This document shows, in pieces, positions 7,023 to 10,266 of a DNA stretch of 10,266 nucleotides (positions within the stretch are counted from its first letter, which is position 1; every line of letters starts with the position of its first letter). The translations under genes were made by a program, and so were the position numbers. This stretch comes from an uncultured Oscillospiraceae bacterium (GTDB lineage: Bacteria; Bacillota; Clostridia; Oscillospirales; Oscillospiraceae), in the NCBI GenBank assembly GCA_934546725.1, contig CAKTED010000036.1, forward strand, positions 1 through 10,266, written 5' to 3'. The notes beneath the pieces are model-generated. The model did not search any database. It was given only the letters and a program-made list of their open reading frames with translations, and was not told where the DNA came from.

Positions 7023-9191
7023 ATGTCAAAACGCATTGGAAAACTGCTGTCTCTCATTCTCGCGCTCACCCTTGTCCTGTCAGTCTGTCCGCCGGCCGGC
7101 GCCACGGACGACGATCCGGAAATCAGCGGCTACGCCACAATATCCGTCGAGGCCTTCACCATCGGCGGCGGATATCTTGTCGCTCCGGTATCCTTCCCCA
7201 TCCACGAGGGCGAAAACGCCGCCCAGACCCTGCTCCGTCTCCTTGACCAGTATGGCTACACATACCGCTATACCGGCAGGCCGGAGGCCAACTTCTATCT
7301 TTCCTCGCTCAGCGGCGGGCGGATCAATTATCTGCCGATAGACGCGAATGTCCCCGAGGTGCTGCGCGGGCAGATAGCCCTGCACGGCGGGATGAACGTG
7401 AATTACTCCAACCGCACCGCAGGCTCCCTCGGCGAATTCGACTATACCTCCGGCTCAGGCTGGATGTACTGTATCAACAACACTTTTCCCGAAGTTGGCT
7501 TCTCGGACAAAACGCTGCGCAACGGCGACGTAATGCGCGTTCAGTTCACCCTTGCATATGGGCGGGACATCGGCGGCAGCTATTCCATGGGTCCCGATTT
7601 CCCCGGCTCGGACTATTACCCCGTGCCGAACAAGGATGAGCTGACCGTCAGCATAGCCGAATTTCTAGGCGAAAACAATTATATTCCCGCTTCGGCTCTC
7701 GTTGAGGTCTCAAAGCTCTGCGAGGCTGACGAGGGCATGTACTATACCCCCGAGCAGATACACGCCATCGCCGTCTACCACGCGGGGTATACGGACGTTG
7801 ACCAGTACACCGTCGGAGACGAATACGTCCCGCTTTACGATAATTCCGGCGCATACTTTGCCTGCGCCGTCCCTCTGCTCGACGCTTCCGGCGCTCCGGC
7901 GGGGCACATAAACGTCGGCGCGATAAAAAACGGCCTGAATTTTTATCTGACGGATCCGTTTGCAAGCAACTACACCAATATAAAGACGCACGCCGATAAC
8001 GGCGAATGCGTCAGATATTCCCCGCCCTTCATATACTATCTTGCCGACCCTGAAGCGGAGCAGCAGTACGGCTATCCGCCAAATTCAAACGTCTCCGTCC
8101 AGTCCGATACGGCGGATGCGCAGGAGGAAATACCGTTTACGGCAAACAGCGATTATTTTAACGACAAAAATTATCAGCGAAACAAAACCTTCCTTGAATG
8201 GCTCGAGCTTCAGAACGCGCGCAGCAATCCGTCGCTCGGAAGCGGCGAGCTTCGCCGGGTCCATAACAGGGCTCTGATGAGCTGGCTCACATGGAAGGAC
8301 TCTCTCGGCGAAGCCGGAGAAGCGCTCAGCACCTCGGGAGAAAACCTTTCCGTCGGCCTTGCCTGCGACCTCACCTCCGAGCGCTACGCCTCGATATCTG
8401 AAGGTAACCGCGTTTATTACGGCGGCAACCAGAGCTGGGTTCCAGATGATTTTACTTTCAGACGCAATACCACGCGGGATACCATGACGGCTGAACTCTT
8501 CAGAGAAAAGGGCTGCGGCGCCGTGGCCTTTGCCGACTGTATTCTGTATTATATCCAGAAGGATTACGCAACCTATTACAAGCTGCTGAAGCATAATCAT
8601 GAATCCAAATATATTTTTGACCTCACCACAGATATTCGGAATCCCGACTACGATAATTTCAACGAATGGTATACACTTTCAGCAGACGGTACCATGAGTA
8701 AGGAAACCTATCTCGACTTTTTGGACTTTTATGCTTCCATGGGAGAAATCCCCAGTAAATCAGGTACTTCATTGGACGATTTGGATATAGCATTTTTGGC
8801 CTTAAGCGACCACACAGATTACAACGCTGTTAAAAGCTTTCCGGTAAAAGGCTTGTTTCCATCTCATGACATCGAAACAGTCGAAAACTTTTTAATTGAA
8901 CAGTTAAGCAATGGCGTACCTGTTTTTTTTCTTAATTCAAATGTCGACAATAAAATAACTCAATACCTTTTAAATGATCCTGAGCAGGCCGCTGCCGTCG
9001 GATTGAGTAAAATTCAAAATTTTGATAATCATTGGATGACAGCAACAAAATTTTTCCGCAACGTTACTTTTGGAGATACTCACATTGCCTTTGCCACCTG
9101 GGGAAGGCGCATTTCCATTAACGTTGAGCTTCTGCAGCTGGACGGAAAATACTATCCACATTTTTACGCATACAAAATTATTCCGGACTGA
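7023..9191 (+). CDS. Secreted DUF4430-domain protein with C-terminal papain-like (C39-like) peptidase region
   Basis: This 722-residue protein begins with a signal peptide (MSKRIGK, then a hydrophobic core) and a likely signal peptidase I site after AGA (residue 27). Cys22 is not in a good lipobox, so secretion is more likely than lipid anchoring. Residues about 38-180 look like DUF4430 (PF14478, a beta-grasp-like fold): GSGWMYCINN (143-153) and the closing LRNGDVMRVQFTLAYG. Residues 210-480 have no domain I can name. The C-terminal part has the motif order of a papain-like peptidase: EKGCGAVAFADCILYY with candidate nucleophile Cys498, NHWM with His670, and ATWGRR at 691-696, as in C39-like families. 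The peptidase call rests on motifs only. The final ~200 residues are encoded by much more AT-rich DNA than the rest. Two paralogous membrane protein genes follow, the first 14 bp after the stop with its ribosome binding site overlapping that stop, so they form one transcription unit from the promoter at 6872. Confidence 0.8.
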   Translation: MSKRIGKLLSLILALTLVLSVCPPAGATDDDPEISGYATISVEAFTIGGGYLVAPVSFPIHEGENAAQTLLRLLDQYGYTYRYTGRPEANFYLSSLSGGRINYLPIDANVPEVLRGQIALHGGMNVNYSNRTAGSLGEFDYTSGSGWMYCINNTFPEVGFSDKTLRNGDVMRVQFTLAYGRDIGGSYSMGPDFPGSDYYPVPNKDELTVSIAEFLGENNYIPASALVEVSKLCEADEGMYYTPEQIHAIAVYHAGYTDVDQYTVGDEYVPLYDNSGAYFACAVPLLDASGAPAGHINVGAIKNGLNFYLTDPFASNYTNIKTHADNGECVRYSPPFIYYLADPEAEQQYGYPPNSNVSVQSDTADAQEEIPFTANSDYFNDKNYQRNKTFLEWLELQNARSNPSLGSGELRRVHNRALMSWLTWKDSLGEAGEALSTSGENLSVGLACDLTSERYASISEGNRVYYGGNQSWVPDDFTFRRNTTRDTMTAELFREKGCGAVAFADCILYYIQKDYATYYKLLKHNHESKYIFDLTTDIRNPDYDNFNEWYTLSADGTMSKETYLDFLDFYASMGEIPSKSGTSLDDLDIAFLALSDHTDYNAVKSFPVKGLFPSHDIETVENFLIEQLSNGVPVFFLNSNVDNKITQYLLNDPEQAAAVGLSKIQNFDNHWMTATKFFRNVTFGDTHIAFATWGRRISINVELLQLDGKYYPHFYAYKIIPD

Positions 9192-9205
9192 AGGAGGACC
9201 GTCTA

Positions 9206-9652
9206 ATGTATCCTTTGGATTATGTAGCCGACTATACGCCTGAACAGCTTGCTGATATTGCCTGCGAGTTATTCATGAAGAACGTTTATAATAGTCCCCC
9301 ATTTGAAATTTTCCTTTTTCTCATGCCGGTACTGACCATTGCTCTCTCCTTTTGCAAAAGAAAGCTTTGGGGACTTCTTCCTTCCTTCTGCATCGGTATT
9401 GCCGTAATTTTACAAACCATCATTATGCTTTTCAAAACAAGTCTGTTCTACGGCATCCGGACAGAACCGGTGATGTGTGTTTACTCATATCCTTATTATG
9501 TATATTTCGCGCTTTTTCGCAGGCTGTTTATCTGCCTCGCTCTGTTCTTCGCGATACATTACGGCTTCCCCGTTCTCAAAAGGCACGTGCAGCACAAGAG
9601 GGAAATCAGCCAGTACATGAAGTTCAAACGTGAGCAGGATAAGCTGGAATGA
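9206..9652 (+). CDS. Small three-helix membrane protein, tandem paralogue 1 (MYPLDY family, unrecognised)
   Basis: I do not recognise this 148-residue family. No signal peptide is visible. An acidic N-terminal segment (1-32, with MYPLDY and ELADIA-like parts) precedes three hydrophobic segments at about 33-49, 56-76 and 101-118. The loop between the first two is basic (KRKLW). The C-terminal tail KRHVQHKREISQYMKFKREQ is strongly basic. By the positive-inside rule the tail and first loop are cytoplasmic, and the N-terminus and the 77-100 loop are outside. AAGGAGG at 9191-9197 sits 8 bases before the ATG and overlaps the stop of the preceding secreted protein gene, pointing to translational coupling. 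A close paralogue follows 37 bp downstream. With 32 differences over 148 ungapped residues (manual count), the pair is about 78% identical. Possible roles include a membrane partner, anchor or protective factor for the secreted protein; this is inference. Confidence 0.85.
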   Translation: MYPLDYVADYTPEQLADIACELFMKNVYNSPPFEIFLFLMPVLTIALSFCKRKLWGLLPSFCIGIAVILQTIIMLFKTSLFYGIRTEPVMCVYSYPYYVYFALFRRLFICLALFFAIHYGFPVLKRHVQHKREISQYMKFKREQDKLE

Positions 9653-9689
9653 TTCCACTAATGACTGACCCGCAAAGGAGGTTTATATA

Positions 9690-10154
9690 ATGTATCCTTT
9701 GGACTATGCAGTCGACTATACGCCTGAGGAGCTTGCTGACATTGCATGCGAATTGTTTATGCATGACGTTTATAATAGTCCGCCATTTGAAATCATTCTT
9801 TTTCTCATGCCCGTACTGACCATTGCTCTCTCCATTTCCAAAAAGGAAATTCGTGGGCTTATACCGTCCTTCTGCATCGGTCTTGCAATAATTGTGCAAA
9901 CCATCATCATGCTTTTCAAAACACGTCTATTTTACGGAATCTGTACAGACCCACCGTTCATTGTTCCCCCATTTTCCGGTTTTGTTTACAGAGCACTTTT
10001 CTCCAAGCTGTTTATCTGCCTCGCATTGTTCTTCGCGATACATTACGGCTTCCCCGTTCTCAAAAGGCATGTGCAGCACAAGAGGGAAATCAGCCAGTAC
10101 ATGAAGTTTAAACGTGAGCAGGATAAGCCGGAATACAGGGATTCCGGTAATTAA
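9690..10154 (+). CDS. Small three-helix membrane protein, tandem paralogue 2 (MYPLDY family, unrecognised)
   Basis: This 154-residue protein has the same layout as the gene before it: the MYPLDY start, three hydrophobic segments and a basic tail, plus six extra C-terminal residues. Residues 107-146 are identical to paralogue 1. Residues 85-106, predicted to be mostly an external loop, differ at 14 of 22 positions without any insertion or deletion. The loop between helices 1 and 2 also differs (49-58). At DNA level the last 126 shared coding bases differ at about 5 positions, far fewer than the upstream half. AAAGGAGG ends 8 bases before the ATG. The stop at 10152-10154 overlaps the ribosome binding site of the next gene. 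This arrangement suggests a recent tandem duplication inside an operon, with the loop under different pressure from the tail. The function is unknown. Confidence 0.85.
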   Translation: MYPLDYAVDYTPEELADIACELFMHDVYNSPPFEIILFLMPVLTIALSISKKEIRGLIPSFCIGLAIIVQTIIMLFKTRLFYGICTDPPFIVPPFSGFVYRALFSKLFICLALFFAIHYGFPVLKRHVQHKREISQYMKFKREQDKPEYRDSGN

Positions 10155-10168
10155 GGAGGTTTTCTGAT

Positions 10169-10266
10169 ATGTCTCCTGCCGCCGAAATGTTTCTTTATAA
10201 CATTTGTCAAAACGTTGCAGTTGCTATTATTTTCCTTTTGCTGCCCCTTGCTGCAATTCTGCTCTC
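10169..10266 (+). CDS. Start of a third, divergent small membrane protein (partial)
   Basis: Only 32 codons and two bases are visible before the window ends. ATG at 10169 follows AAGGAGG (10153-10159) by 9 bases; this site overlaps the previous stop codon. The product begins MSPAAEMFLYNICQNV and then runs into a hydrophobic segment (VAIIFLLLPLAAILLS). It aligns without gaps to residues 21-48 of the two preceding proteins: E-x-F-x-x-N at the start, P at the same point in the hydrophobic helix, and I, L and S at the end (about 8 identical of 28, plus several conservative changes). It lacks the first ~15 residues of the family, including MYPLDY. I read it as a distant third member of the tandem array. 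The alternative is an unrelated small membrane protein with chance similarity between hydrophobic helices. Confidence 0.65.
   Translation, partial: MSPAAEMFLYNICQNVAVAIIFLLLPLAAILL

Noticed and set aside
7080..7092. Lipobox at Cys22 of the secreted protein
   Set aside because: The residue before the Cys is Val, not Gly, Ala or Ser, and a better signal peptidase I site follows at AGA (residue 27).
8085..8600. Minus-strand open frame (171 codons) inside the secreted protein gene
   Set aside because: The plus-strand frame there carries the continuous secreted protein including the GCGAVAFAD motif; the antisense frame has no supporting start signal.

Overview
The window looks like a chromosomal segment from a low-to-moderate-GC-ancestry Bacillota of class Clostridia, possibly an uncultured gut Oscillospirales-like species. 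The signs are strong AGGAGG-type ribosome binding sites, heavy use of ATA for isoleucine together with GC-rich codons, a clostridial-style topoisomerase IV pair, a YitT/DUF2179 protein, a lipoprotein with a lipobox, and a secreted DUF4430 protein. The taxonomic placement is inference.

Left part (1-6382, minus strand): a compact four-gene run read leftwards, parE (topoisomerase IV subunit B), parC (subunit A), a YitT-family membrane protein and a transglutaminase-like lipoprotein cut by the window edge. Gaps are 32 and 36 bp, and the last junction is an ATGA overlap, so it is probably one operon with a -10 box just upstream of parE. The two topoisomerase subunits form an A2B2 enzyme. The membrane protein and lipoprotein have no obvious link to DNA topology and may simply be co-transcribed. 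The lipoprotein has serine where transglutaminase-fold enzymes carry the catalytic cysteine.

Middle part (6383-7022): a divergent intergenic region of about 640 bp. It holds the parE promoter, then at least four copies of a dispersed-type repeat (TGTCATTC...GAATCC, one inverted), a short block in which CTCCGCGTCC recurs every 22 bp, and then an AT-rich stretch with a near-consensus promoter facing right.

Right part (7023-10266, plus strand): the unusual part. A 722-residue secreted protein has an N-terminal DUF4430-like domain and a C-terminal region with the motif order of a papain-like (C39-like) cysteine peptidase. It is followed with tight spacing by two small three-helix membrane proteins that are clear paralogues (about 78% identical by manual count), and by the start of a third, divergent member cut by the window edge. 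I do not recognise the small protein family. Their C-terminal 40 residues are identical while a predicted external loop differs strongly. The GC content of the secreted gene falls from about 60% to about 40% near base 8590 and remains low into the membrane genes, suggesting a mosaic origin. A secreted protease-like protein with an array of loop-diversified membrane partners is the best candidate for an undescribed system; its function is unknown.
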